Assembly: GCA_041687675.1 (NCBI GenBank)
Contig: JAWLBM010000007.1
Span: forward strand, 1 to 64,000
Direction of reading: 5' to 3'
DNA: 64,000 bases
DNA from: JAWLBM01 sp041687675
GTDB lineage: Bacteria; Pseudomonadota; Alphaproteobacteria; Rhizobiales; Pleomorphomonadaceae
Shown here: positions 41,668 to 51,859 of the stretch, one piece after another
How positions within the stretch are numbered: the stretch's first letter is position 1
Layout of the letters: each line of letters starts with the position of its first letter
Notes under the pieces: model-generated
Databases searched by the model: none
What the model saw: only the letters and a program-made list of their open reading frames with translations
Told to the model about the DNA's origin: nothing
Position numbers and translations under genes: made by a program

Positions 41668-41772
41668 TCGGCCACCTTTGTGCCGCGTGGCGTGCGCGGG
41701 GCCCTCGGATGCGGTAGTCTCTTAGGAAACAACGGCGGCCCGCCGGGACGGGCGCCGAGGGAGGGGTCATCC

Positions 41773-42639
41773 ATGCAGGACCACGACCGCCTTTCGAGGC
41801 GCGCGGTCGTCCTGGGGCTTGCGGCCGCAGCCGCGCCCGTCCGGCCGTCGCATGCGGGCGGCCCGGCGCTGCGCTTCGGCCTGACGCCGGTGTTCCTGTC
41901 CTCCGACCTCGAGCTCCTCGACCGGCTGAAGGCCTATCTCGGCCAGGCGACCGGCCGGACGGTGGAACTCGTCACCCGGCGCACCTACCAGGAGATCACC
42001 ACCCTCCTGGTCTCGGGCGAACTGGACGCCGCCTGGATCTGCGGCTACCCCTTCGTCAGCTTCCGGGACCGGCTGGCGCTGGTCGCGGTGCCGGTCTGGC
42101 GCGGCCGGCCGCTCTACCAGTCCTATGTGATCTGCGAGGCGGGCCGGGAGGCGGCGGGCCTCGTCGACCTTCGCGGCGACGTCCACGCCTTCTCCGACCC
42201 GGACTCCAACTCCGGCTTCCTCGTCACCGCCGCCGAGCTCGCCGCCATGGGAGAGCGGCCGGAGACCTTCTTCTCCCGGACGCTCTACACCTACGGCCAC
42301 CGCAACATCGTCCGCGCCGTCGCCTCCGGGCTCGCCGCCTCGGGATCCGTCGACGGCTATGTCTACGAGGTGCTGCGCGAGGTGTCGCCGGAACTGGTCG
42401 CCCCGACGAGGGTGGTCCGGGCCTCGGGCTGGAAGCCGTTCCCGCCCGTCGCCTGCCCGCTGGCCTTCGAGGACACCCCGGGCACGACGGCGCTGCGCGA
42501 GGCGCTGCTCGCCATGCCAAAGGACGAGGACGGCCGCGCGGTGCTTTCCATGCTCCGCCTCGACGGCTTTACGGTGGAGCCCGCCGGCTTCTTCGATCCG
42601 ATCGCCGAGGCGGCGGACGCGGTGCGGAGGCTCGGATGA
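41773..42639 (+). CDS. aioX: Periplasmic arsenite-binding protein of the aio regulatory system
   Basis: 288 residues from the ATG at 41773 behind GAGGGAGGGG. A twin-arginine-like signal (LSRRAVVLGLAAAAAP) is followed by a PhnD-like periplasmic binding fold: LRFGLTPVFLSSDLELLDRL, TYQEITTLLVSGELDAAWIC, DSNSGFLVTAAELAAMG. The cysteine in AAWICGYPFV (residue 90 of the precursor) is in the position of the As(III)-binding Cys reported for AioX. It would present arsenite to the sensor kinase AioS. Its stop overlaps aioS by 4 bp (ATGA). Confidence 0.85.
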   Translation: MQDHDRLSRRAVVLGLAAAAAPVRPSHAGGPALRFGLTPVFLSSDLELLDRLKAYLGQATGRTVELVTRRTYQEITTLLVSGELDAAWICGYPFVSFRDRLALVAVPVWRGRPLYQSYVICEAGREAAGLVDLRGDVHAFSDPDSNSGFLVTAAELAAMGERPETFFSRTLYTYGHRNIVRAVASGLAASGSVDGYVYEVLREVSPELVAPTRVVRASGWKPFPPVACPLAFEDTPGTTALREALLAMPKDEDGRAVLSMLRLDGFTVEPAGFFDPIAEAADAVRRLG

Positions 42640-44070
42640 GGATCTCCGCCGGACGCGCCCTGCCGCTCGCGGTCAAGATCCCGCTGCTCGTCGCGTGCCT
42701 GATGGTGGCGGTCGGCGTGGTGGCGTCCGAGCGCGTGCTCGCCCGGCTGCAGGAGGCGCAGGAACGCCAGCTGGCGGACCTCAAGGACGCCTATCTCGAC
42801 GGGCTGTCGTCCTCGCTCGTCGATCCCGTCCTGCGCGCCGACCCCTGGGAGGTGTTCGACATTCTCGACCGGGCGAGCGGCCTCTACGCGGCGGTCCGTC
42901 CGCTCGACACGATCGTGCTGGACGGCGCGGGCAAGGTGCTCGCGGCATCCGATCCGCGGCGCCATCCGATCGGCTCCGACCCGCCGCGCGGGCCCGCCGG
43001 CGCGGCTGTGGATGACGCGCTGGTGGACGAGGAGAGCGGCCGCGCCTACGCCGGCCGGGTGCTGGTGGTGGAAGGCCGGGAGGTCGGCTCTATCCTGGTC
43101 GCCATCGACGCGGCGCCGATCCTGGAGGAGCGGCGCCAGGTGATGTGGACCCTCCTGGTCTCCAACGGCGCCGTCACCCTCGGGGCGGCGGCGCTCGGCT
43201 GGTTCGCCGTGCGGCGGATGGTCAGCCCGCTCAACATCCTCAACGGCCGGCTCGAACGGGCGCTCGACGGTCGCGCGGAGCCGATACCGGACGAGGACAT
43301 CGCGGGGGCGAACACCGAGACCGGCCGCCTCTTCCGCAGCTACAATGCCCTTGCGCGGGGCCTTGCGGAGCGCGATGCGCTGCTCGCCAAGGCGGCCGAG
43401 GAGGAACGCCTCGCCAGCCTCGGGCGGCTCGCCTCGGGGATGGCGCACGAGATCAACAACCCGCTCGGCGGGCTCTTCAACGCGCTCGACACGCTGAAGG
43501 TCCACGGCGAGCGGGAGGACGTGCGGCGCAGCACCATCGACCTCCTGGACCGGGGGCTGCGCGGCATTCGCGACGTGGTCCGCTCGACTCTCGCCACCTG
43601 GCGGGCCGACCGCGAGCCGCGCGCCTTCCGCCAGGCCGACCTCGACGACCTTGCCCTCCTCATCCGGCCCGAGGTCGCCCGCAAGGCCGTCGACCTGGAG
43701 GTCGCCGGCAGGCTGGAGGGCGAAGTGCCGGTCGACGCGATCCGCCTGCGGCAGGTCCTCCTCAACCTCGCGCTCAACGCCTGCCGGGCCGTTCCGGAGG
43801 GCGGCGCCGTCCGCATCTCGCTCGTCGCCGACAGGGATGCGCTCGCGGCGACGGTGGACGACTCCGGTCCCGGGCTTCCCGAGGAGGCCGACCGGATCCT
43901 CGCCGGAACCGCCGGCGCTGGCGCCGACCGCGGCGGGCTGGGGCTTGCCATCACCTCCCGGATGATCCGGGACCTCGGCGGCACGGTGACCGCCGGGCGA
44001 TCGCCGCTCGGGGGCGCCTCGATCCGGGTAACCATCCCCCTCCGCCACCGCCCCGACCTGGAGGCCAGAG

Positions 44071-44081
<11 letters not shown>
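42636..44081 (+). CDS. aioS: Arsenite-responsive sensor histidine kinase
   Basis: 481 residues. Two spans (about 11-30 and 170-192) enclose a periplasmic sensor domain that can contact AioX. A HAMP-like linker (RRMVSPLNILNGRLERAL) leads to the dimerisation helix with the phosphorylatable His271 in ASGMAHEINNPLGG and the ATPase domain (N box LNLALNACRAVPEG, G1 DDSGPG, G2 GGLGLAITSRMI). It overlaps aioR by 11 bp. The gene order aioX-aioS-aioR is that of known arsenite oxidase regulatory units. Confidence 0.85.
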
Positions 44082-45375
<1,294 letters not shown>

Positions 45376-45401
45376 GCCGGCCCGGGGGCCCGGCGACCCG
45401 C

Positions 45402-45423
45402 CATGTTCGCAAATCCGGACATG
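45402..45423. promoter_or_regulatory. Candidate AioR-binding site 1
   Basis: Inverted repeat CATGTTCG-N6-CGGACATG (15 of 16 arm positions symmetrical). Core GTTCG-N6-CGGAC is repeated exactly at 45438-45453, 33 bp further on, about three helical turns. Confidence 0.65.
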
Positions 45424-45437
45424 CTGCGCCGCCGTCG

Positions 45438-45453
45438 GTTCGGGGATCCGGAC
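45438..45453. promoter_or_regulatory. Candidate AioR-binding site 2
   Basis: GTTCG-N6-CGGAC, the same core as site 1 with a different spacer sequence. It lies 52 bp upstream of the -24 element, a usual position for an enhancer of a sigma-54 activator. Confidence 0.65.
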
Positions 45454-45504
45454 GCCGGCGCCCGAAAACCCTTCTTCGATCAACGGCGGCCGTGGAACCG
45501 GCGG

Positions 45505-45520
45505 TGGCACGCCGCCTGCA
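45505..45520 (+). promoter_or_regulatory. Sigma-54 (-24/-12) promoter of aioBA
   Basis: TGGCAC-N5-CTGCA, with the invariant GG at 45506-45507 and GC at 45518-45519 separated by exactly 10 bp. Only the first T of TTGCA departs from consensus. The expected start of transcription is about 37 nt upstream of the aioB ATG. Confidence 0.85.
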
Positions 45521-45568
45521 CCCCTCTGGCCAAGGAACCCCAAGGTTCCGATCGAGGGAGGACTATCG

Positions 45569-46096
45569 ATGAAGGGATGCGACAAGCTCGTCGACGTCGG
45601 CCGCCGCCAGTTCCTGCGCGGCGCCGGCATCGCCACCGTCGGGGCGGCGACCGCCGCCGTGACCGTGCCGGTCCAGGAGGCGAAGGCACAGACCGCGCTG
45701 GCGCGGGTCAGCTATCCGTCGAACCGCCTCGCCAACCTGTCCGACCTCAAGGTCGACGAGCCGCTCGCCGTCGCCTACCCGGACGACGACGCGCCGGGCG
45801 TGCTGATCAAGCTCGGCCGCGCGGTGCCCGGCGGCGTCGGGCCCGACGGCGATGTCGTGGGCTTCACCACGACCTGCCCGCACAAGGGCTTCCCGATGAC
45901 CTACGACGCCTCCGACCGGACGCTGAACTGCCCCGGCCACTACTCGCGCTTCGACTGCGAAGCCGGCGGCCAGCAGGTCTGGGGCCATGCCACCCAGAAC
46001 CTCCCGCAATACGCGCTCCGCGTGGACGAGAAGGGCGACATCTACGCCGAGGGCGTTGACGAGCTCCTCTACGGCCGCCTGTCCAACGTTCTCTGA
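45569..46096 (+). CDS. aioB: Arsenite oxidase small subunit (Rieske protein)
   Basis: 175 residues from the ATG at 45569 behind GGGAGGA. A twin-arginine signal (GRRQFLRGAGIATVGAAT) directs the folded AioBA complex to the periplasm. The Rieske 2Fe-2S ligands are Cys103/His105 in TTCPHKGF and Cys121/His124 in NCPGHYSRFD. Phe replaces the disulfide cysteine found in bc1-type Rieske proteins (KGF), as in several proteobacterial AioB. Electrons pass from the molybdenum site of AioA through this cluster to a cytochrome or azurin, which is not encoded here. Confidence 0.9.
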   Translation: MKGCDKLVDVGRRQFLRGAGIATVGAATAAVTVPVQEAKAQTALARVSYPSNRLANLSDLKVDEPLAVAYPDDDAPGVLIKLGRAVPGGVGPDGDVVGFTTTCPHKGFPMTYDASDRTLNCPGHYSRFDCEAGGQQVWGHATQNLPQYALRVDEKGDIYAEGVDELLYGRLSNVL

Positions 46097-46110
46097 GGGA
46101 GGGTGAACCC

Positions 46111-48645
46111 ATGGCCTACAAGCGTCAGATCGACCGCCTCCCGATCATCCCGGCGAACGCCCGGAAACAGACCGCGGTCTGCCACTTCTGCATCGTCGGC
46201 TGCGGCTACACGGCCTACAGCTGGGACGCCAACACCCAGGGCGGCACCGCCCCGGGGGAGAATGTCTTCGGCGTCGATCTCGCCGCCCAGCAGGCCGCCG
46301 AGACGGAGGCCTGGTACTCTCCGTCAATGTACAACATCGTCAAGCAGGACGGCAGGGACGTCCACCTGGTCATCAAGCCCGATCCGAACTGCGTCGTGAA
46401 CTCCGGCCTCGGCTCGGTGCGCGGCGCGCGGATGGCGGAGATGAGCCACTCGAAGGCGCGCAACACCCAGCTCCAGCGCCTCACCGACCCGCTCGTCTGG
46501 CGCTACGGACAGATGCAGCCGACCTCGTGGGACGACGCGCTCGACCTCGTCTCCCGGGTCACCAGCGCGGTGATCGACGACCAGGGCGAGGACGGGCTCA
46601 TCGTCTCCGCCTTCGACCACGGCGGGGCTGGCGGCGGCTACGAGAACACCTGGGGCACCGGCAAGCTCTACTTCGGCGCCATGAAGGTGAAGAACATCCG
46701 CATCCACAACCGGCCGGCCTACAACTCGGAGGTCCACGGCACCCGCGACATGGGCGTCGGCGAACTCAACAACGCCTACGAGGACGCCGAGCTCGCCGAC
46801 ACCATCGTCGCTGTCGGCACCAACGCGCTGGAGACCCAGACCAACTACTTCCTGAACCACTGGGTCCCGAACCTGCGCGGCGCCACCGTCTCCAAGAAGC
46901 AGGAGCTGATGCCCGGCGAGCCGCACGCGGCCGCGCGCATCATCATCGTCGACCCGCGCCGGACGGTGACGGTCAACGCCTGCGAGTTCGAGGCCGGCAA
47001 GGACAACGTACTGCACCTTGCGATCAACTCGGGCACCGACCTTGCCCTGTTCAACGCGATCTTCACCCACATCGCCGACAAGGGCTGGGTCGACCGCGAC
47101 TTCATCGAGGCGAGCACGCTGCGCGAGGGCCGCGACCGGCCGCCGCTCTACCCGGCGCGCGGCGTCTCCGAATCGAACCCAGGCCACCTCACCAGCTTCG
47201 AGGATGCGATCGAGGGCAACCGCATCACGCTCGAGGAGGCCGCGGCCATCTGCGGCGTCAGCGCCGAGGACATCGCCAAGGCGGCGGAGTGGATCGCCGC
47301 GCCGAAGGAGGGCGGCGCCCGCCGCCGGGCCATGATCGGCTACGAGAAGGGGCTGATCTGGGGCAACGACAACTACCGCACCAACGGCGCGCTGGTGAAC
47401 ATCGCGCTCGCCACCGGCAACGTCGGCCGGATGGGCGGCGGCTGCGTGCGCCTCGGCGGCCACCAGGAGGGCTACGTCCGCCCCGCCGACGGCCACGTCG
47501 GCCGGCCCGCCGCCTACGTCGACCAGCTGCTGATCTCCGGCAGGGGCGGCGTCCACCATGTCTGGGCCTGCGACCACTACAAGACCACGCTGAACGCGCA
47601 GGAGTTCAAGACCGTCTACAAGAAGCGGACCGACATGGTGAAGGACGCCATGAACTCGGTCCCCTACGGCGATCGCGACGCGATGGTGAACGCCATCGTC
47701 GCGGCGATCCGCCAGGGCGGCCTGTTCTCGGTCAACGTCGACATCGTGCCGACGAAGATCGGCCAGGCCGCGCATGTCGTCCTGCCGGCGGCCACCTCCG
47801 GGGAGATGAACCTCACCTCGATGAACGGCGAGCGGCGGATGCGCATCACCGAGCGCTACATGGACCCGCCCGGCAACGCCATGCCGGACTGCCTGATCGC
47901 CGCCCGCCTTGCCAACCACATGGAGCGCGTGCTGCGGGAGAAGGGCCAGGAGGCCTACGCCGACCAGTTCAAGGGCTTCGACTGGCGGACGGAGGAGGAC
48001 GCCTTCATGGACGGCTACCACGCCAACGCCCACGGCGGCGAGCACGTCACCTACGAGCGGCTTCGGGCGATGGGCACCAACGGCTTCCAGGAGCCGGCGG
48101 CGGCATTCGAGGACGGCAGGATCGTCGGCACGGCAAGGCTCTACACCGACGGCGTGTTCTCCACCGACGACGGCAGGGCCCGCTTCATGGACGCGCCATG
48201 GCGCGGACTGCAGGCGCCCGGCAAGGAGGAGCAGAAGGCGCGGTTCAAGTACCTGATCAACAACGGCCGCACGAACCTCGTCTGGCAGTCGGCCTACCTC
48301 GACGTCCAGAACGAGCTCGTCACCGACCGCTGGCCCTACCCCTTCATCGAGATGAACCCGGACGACATGGCCGAGCTCGGCGTGAAGGCCGGCGACCTCG
48401 TCGAGGTCCACAACGACGCCGGGGCGACGCAGGCGATGGCCTACCCGACCCCGACGGCCCGGCGCGGCGAGACCTTCATGCTGTTCGGCTATCCGACCGG
48501 CGTGCAGGGCAACGTCGTCAACGCCGGCACCAACGAGCTGGTCATCCCCAACTACAAGCAGACCTGGGGCGACATCCGCAAGATCGCCGACGCGCCGGAA
48601 GGCGTGCGGCACCTCTCCTTCAAGTCGAAGGAATACCCGGCCTGA
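46111..48645 (+). CDS. aioA: Arsenite oxidase large subunit (molybdopterin)
   Basis: 844 residues, 14 bp after aioB. The 3Fe-4S cluster ligands are Cys24, Cys27 and Cys31 (TAVCHFCIVGCGY); Ser102 stands where other DMSO-reductase-family members have a fourth Cys, the mark of AioA. The molybdopterin-binding parts (RIIIVDPRRTVTVN, ALATGNVGRMGGG, GHQEGYVRP, the C-terminal FMLFGYPTGVQGNVVNAGTN) are complete. It oxidises As(III) to As(V) in the periplasm. No own signal peptide: it travels with AioB. A strong terminator follows. Confidence 0.95.
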   Translation: MAYKRQIDRLPIIPANARKQTAVCHFCIVGCGYTAYSWDANTQGGTAPGENVFGVDLAAQQAAETEAWYSPSMYNIVKQDGRDVHLVIKPDPNCVVNSGLGSVRGARMAEMSHSKARNTQLQRLTDPLVWRYGQMQPTSWDDALDLVSRVTSAVIDDQGEDGLIVSAFDHGGAGGGYENTWGTGKLYFGAMKVKNIRIHNRPAYNSEVHGTRDMGVGELNNAYEDAELADTIVAVGTNALETQTNYFLNHWVPNLRGATVSKKQELMPGEPHAAARIIIVDPRRTVTVNACEFEAGKDNVLHLAINSGTDLALFNAIFTHIADKGWVDRDFIEASTLREGRDRPPLYPARGVSESNPGHLTSFEDAIEGNRITLEEAAAICGVSAEDIAKAAEWIAAPKEGGARRRAMIGYEKGLIWGNDNYRTNGALVNIALATGNVGRMGGGCVRLGGHQEGYVRPADGHVGRPAAYVDQLLISGRGGVHHVWACDHYKTTLNAQEFKTVYKKRTDMVKDAMNSVPYGDRDAMVNAIVAAIRQGGLFSVNVDIVPTKIGQAAHVVLPAATSGEMNLTSMNGERRMRITERYMDPPGNAMPDCLIAARLANHMERVLREKGQEAYADQFKGFDWRTEEDAFMDGYHANAHGGEHVTYERLRAMGTNGFQEPAAAFEDGRIVGTARLYTDGVFSTDDGRARFMDAPWRGLQAPGKEEQKARFKYLINNGRTNLVWQSAYLDVQNELVTDRWPYPFIEMNPDDMAELGVKAGDLVEVHNDAGATQAMAYPTPTARRGETFMLFGYPTGVQGNVVNAGTNELVIPNYKQTWGDIRKIADAPEGVRHLSFKSKEYPA

Positions 48646-48660
48646 CCGGCCACGACGCAG

Positions 48661-48686
48661 GACCGTCCGGCTCCGGCCGGACGGTC
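48661..48686 (+). terminator. Terminator hairpin after aioA
   Basis: A perfect 11-bp stem (GACCGTCCGGC / GCCGGACGGTC) with a TCCG loop, 16 bp after the aioA stop. It lacks a long T tract, as is common at this GC content. Confidence 0.65.
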
Positions 48687-48780
48687 GCCTGGGGCGGCGC
48701 CTCCGGCCGGCCGCCGCTTCGACCAGGCCGCCACGGGCGGCGATGATCTCCCCATCGATCACGTGGATGCCGGGGCCGGG

Positions 48781-49674
48781 TCATCCGACCAGCGCCGCGC
48801 GGAGCGCCGGAATGTCGCCGAGCACGTGGTCGACGAAGGCCGCGACGCGCGGGGAGCCCCTGAGATCCGGGTGCGTCAGCACATACCAGCTGCGCGTGAG
48901 CTCCGGCACGGGCGGGAGCACCTGCACCAGCGTCTCCTCCGCGTCCCCCAGCGTCGTCGGCAGCGGGGCGACGCCGACGCCCGCCCTCACGGCCGAGAGC
49001 GTTCCGAGCATGCTGTCGCTCCGGCTGACGATCCGGGCCGCCGGAACCGCCTCCCGCAGCCACCGGGCGGCGCGGTGGTTCTCCATGATGCCGTCGAAGC
49101 CGATCAGGTCGTGGTGGACGAGATCGGCGACGTTGCCGGGCCTGCCGTTCCGCTGCACGTAGCTGCGGCTGGCGTAGACCGCCCAGACGGAGTCGCAGAC
49201 CTTGCGGCCGACGAGGCTCTCGTCCGTCGGCTCGCCCGAGCGGAAGGCGACGTCGGCCTCTCCGCGGGCGATGTCGAGATAGCGGTCGCTGGTGACGAAT
49301 TCGATGCCGAGCCCGGGGTAGCGCTCGCGGAACCGGTCGACGAGCCCCGTGGCGACGAGGCGCGGGACCGTCGGCTCGGGACAGGTCAGCCGGACGACGC
49401 CGACCAGGTCGTCCTTGAGGACCCGGATCTGCCGTTCGAGCGCCTCCACCGCGCCCTCGACGGCGAGCACCCGGTCGATCAGCGCCTCGCCGAGTTCGCC
49501 GAGGCGGTAGCCGCTCGGGTGGCGGCGGACCAGCGGCAAGCCGACCGCCCGCTCGAGTTCGGCGAGGCGGCGGTGGACGGTCGACTGGTTGACCCCGAGC
49601 GCGCGGGCTGCGGCGAGCGTGCTGCCGTGGCGGGAGACCGCGATGAGATGGCGAAGGTCGCTCCAGTCGAACAT
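48781..49674 (-). CDS. LysR-family transcriptional regulator
   Basis: 297 residues from the ATG at 49674. The HTH is MFDWSDLRHLIAVSRHGSTL, AAARALGVNQSTVHRRLAEL. The effector domain starts at about residue 90 (GVVRLTCPEPTVPRLVATGL) and contains FVTSDRYLDIARGEADVAFR and a DLIGFDGI segment. The DLRHL..V.R.GST opening is common in small-metabolite LysR proteins of the GcvA/PecT type. Divergent from the cupin gene at 49775 with a 100-bp shared region, its likely target. Confidence 0.85.
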   Translation of the reverse strand: MFDWSDLRHLIAVSRHGSTLAAARALGVNQSTVHRRLAELERAVGLPLVRRHPSGYRLGELGEALIDRVLAVEGAVEALERQIRVLKDDLVGVVRLTCPEPTVPRLVATGLVDRFRERYPGLGIEFVTSDRYLDIARGEADVAFRSGEPTDESLVGRKVCDSVWAVYASRSYVQRNGRPGNVADLVHHDLIGFDGIMENHRAARWLREAVPAARIVSRSDSMLGTLSAVRAGVGVAPLPTTLGDAEETLVQVLPPVPELTRSWYVLTHPDLRGSPRVAAFVDHVLGDIPALRAALVG

Positions 49675-49774
49675 GCCCGAGTTATGCACTTCTGCGCAGG
49701 CGTTCCGCAATCTCGCTGCTGCCGGGCGGAGTGCCGCGCCGCTAGCCTTCTCCCGACACCCGAGGGAGGGCACC

Positions 49775-50188
49775 ATGCAGGAGAAGACGAGCGTCGAGAC
49801 CATGATCGCGGGGCTTTCGGTCGGCATCACCCGGACCGCCCGGGACAGCGGCATGGCCAGGCTCACGCCGATCCACCGGCAAGCCGTCGCGGGCATGCCG
49901 ACCCGTGCCGAGCAGGAGATCCGCGTGCTGCACGCCACGCTGCTGCCCGGCGACGTGACGCCCCGGCATAGCCACCGCCATCCGGTGACCGTCTATGTCA
50001 CCGAGGGGACCTTCACCCTGGCGCTGGACGGGCGCGAGCCGGTGGCGATCGCGGCGGGCGAGGTCTTCGTGGAACCCGCCGGGATCGCCATGACGGGCCG
50101 GAACGACGGCGACGTGGCGGCGCGGATGGCGCTGTTCTACGTCTGCGATCCGGGGGCGCCCTTCGCCGATCCCGTGGACGACGGCTGA
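49775..50188 (+). CDS. Cupin-domain protein
   Basis: 137 residues from the ATG at 49775 behind GAGGGAGGG. The cupin_2 barrel is recognised by LPGDVTPRHSHRHPVTVYVT, with three His as metal ligands, and the second motif EVFVEPAGIAMTGRN. Such small cupins bind a divalent metal and act as isomerases, dioxygenases or storage/sensor proteins; the reaction is not predictable. It is divergent from a LysR gene and ends 88 bp before the convergent stop of the SMP-30 fusion gene. Confidence 0.75.
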   Translation: MQEKTSVETMIAGLSVGITRTARDSGMARLTPIHRQAVAGMPTRAEQEIRVLHATLLPGDVTPRHSHRHPVTVYVTEGTFTLALDGREPVAIAAGEVFVEPAGIAMTGRNDGDVAARMALFYVCDPGAPFADPVDDG

Positions 50189-50276
50189 GGCCCGGCGTCG
50201 GCGCCGCGCTCCGGCGCGTCGGCGGCCAGGACAGCGCCGGGAGGCGGACATCCGTCCCGGGCAACCTCACGCCGCC

Positions 50277-51848
50277 TCAGGCGAGCGCCGCGATCACCTC
50301 CTCGGTGCGGGTCACCAGCGCGACGTTCTGCAGGGCGTAGTTGATCGAGGCGTTGTGCCAGTCGGCGTTCATGGTCGAGCAGCCGTCCTCGGGGATCACC
50401 ATCACGTAGCCCTTGTCGGCACCGGTCCTTGCGGTGTGCTCGATCGACATGTTGGTCCAGGCGCCGGTCTCGATGAGGATGTCGCGGGCCTCGGCCTTGA
50501 GGATCGTCTCGAGGCTGGTGCCCTCGAAGGCGGACATCCGCATCTTCTCGACCACGTGGTCGCCCGGGGCGGGCTCGAGCCCCGGCACCGGCGCCGCGCC
50601 CCAGGTGCCGCGGACCATCGCGTTGGTGTCGAGGACGCCCTCGAACAGCGGCGCGTTGAGGGTGAGGCCCTTCGCCCCCGGCGGCACCACGAAGTGGACG
50701 TGGATCACCGGCACGCCGAGCTCGCGGCAGCGGGCGGCGAGGCGGGCGATGTTGGCGATGGCGTTCTGCTGCCGGCAATGGTCGGGAGAGCCCGAGGCGG
50801 CGAAGGCGCCGCCGTCCATCACCACGTCGTTCTGCATGTCCTGGATGATCAGGGCGCAGCGCCGCGCGTCGAGCCGGAGGTCGGACCCGCCGGCCGGCGA
50901 CCGCGCCGCCTCGGCTCTCGCCGCCGGCGGACGGGCCCGCATGAAGGGCTCGTTGCGCGGTCCCACCTTGACGTCGACCGCGTAGACCGAGGTGGAGGCG
51001 CAGACGTAGAGGGTGCGCCAGTCCGCGCCGCCCCAGTGAAGGTTCGCCGGAAGCTCAGGGATCGACACCTTGCCGATCAGCCGGCCGTCCGGGTCGTAGA
51101 CCCAGATCCCGCCGGGCCCGGTGCACCAGACGTTGCCCTCCGCGTCGCACTTCATGCCGTCGGGCACGCCCGGCAGCAGCGTGTCGCGGATGCCGCTCGC
51201 GAAGACGCCGCGGTACTTCAGCCGCCCGTTTGGCTGCACCTCGTAGACGCGGATGTTCGCCTGGTCGGTGTCGTTGACGTAGAGGAGGCTCTCGTCGGGC
51301 GAGAAGCAGAGCCCGTTCGGCTGGGTGAAGGTGTAGCGGTCCACCACCAGCTGCGGCTCAGACCCGGGGCGGGCGCCGGGCGGGATCCGGTAGACCCCCT
51401 GGAAGCCCAGCTCGCGCGGCCGCTCGACGCCGTAGACCGGCATCCGGCCGTACCAGGGGTCGGTGAACCAGATCGAGCCGTCCGACTTCACCACGATGTC
51501 GTTGGGCGAGTTGAGCTCGCGCCCCTCGAACCGGCTCGCCAGAACCTCCCGCCGCCCGTCTGCCCCGATGCGGACGACCGAGGAGGTCGCGTGCTCGCAG
51601 ACGAGGAGGTTGAGGTCGGCGTCGTAGGTGAGGCCGTTGCCCTTGTTGGAGGGCCGCGCCACCTCGCGCACGCCCGCCCGGTCGAGCCGCCGGCGCACGT
51701 CCGCCGGCATGTCGGAGAACAGGAGATAGTGGTCCGCCGGGTGCCAGATCGGCCCCTCGGTGAAGGCGAAGCCGCTGCCGGCCTGGCGCACGGGTGCGTG
51801 CTCGTCCACCAGCCGGCGGAAGCCCGGTTCGAGTGCCTCGTGCGCCAT
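50277..51848 (-). CDS. Fusion of SMP-30/gluconolactonase and isochorismatase-like hydrolase
   Basis: 523 residues from the ATG at 51848. Residues 1-315 form an SMP-30/gluconolactonase beta-propeller: SGFAFTEGPIWHPADHYLLF, LNSPNDIVVKSDGSIWFTDP, YTFTQPNGLCFSPDESLLYV, GVPDGMKCDAEGNVWCTGPG. A Pro/Ala/Arg linker leads to an isochorismatase-like domain (about 335-523) with the Asp in LIIQDMQNDVV and the Lys in VVEKMRMSAF. The nucleophile position, normally Cys in TNVCVE, is Ser here (TGAWTNMSIEHTAR). Lactone opening and amide or enol-ether hydrolysis would thus be joined in one chain. Last gene of the Mo-hydroxylase operon. Confidence 0.8.
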   Translation of the reverse strand: MAHEALEPGFRRLVDEHAPVRQAGSGFAFTEGPIWHPADHYLLFSDMPADVRRRLDRAGVREVARPSNKGNGLTYDADLNLLVCEHATSSVVRIGADGRREVLASRFEGRELNSPNDIVVKSDGSIWFTDPWYGRMPVYGVERPRELGFQGVYRIPPGARPGSEPQLVVDRYTFTQPNGLCFSPDESLLYVNDTDQANIRVYEVQPNGRLKYRGVFASGIRDTLLPGVPDGMKCDAEGNVWCTGPGGIWVYDPDGRLIGKVSIPELPANLHWGGADWRTLYVCASTSVYAVDVKVGPRNEPFMRARPPAARAEAARSPAGGSDLRLDARRCALIIQDMQNDVVMDGGAFAASGSPDHCRQQNAIANIARLAARCRELGVPVIHVHFVVPPGAKGLTLNAPLFEGVLDTNAMVRGTWGAAPVPGLEPAPGDHVVEKMRMSAFEGTSLETILKAEARDILIETGAWTNMSIEHTARTGADKGYVMVIPEDGCSTMNADWHNASINYALQNVALVTRTEEVIAALA

Positions 51849-51859
51849 CGTCGCCTCCC

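Noticed and set aside
46324..48762. An 812-codon frame antisense to aioA
   Set aside because: aioA is complete with all cofactor ligands; the antisense frame is a composition artefact.
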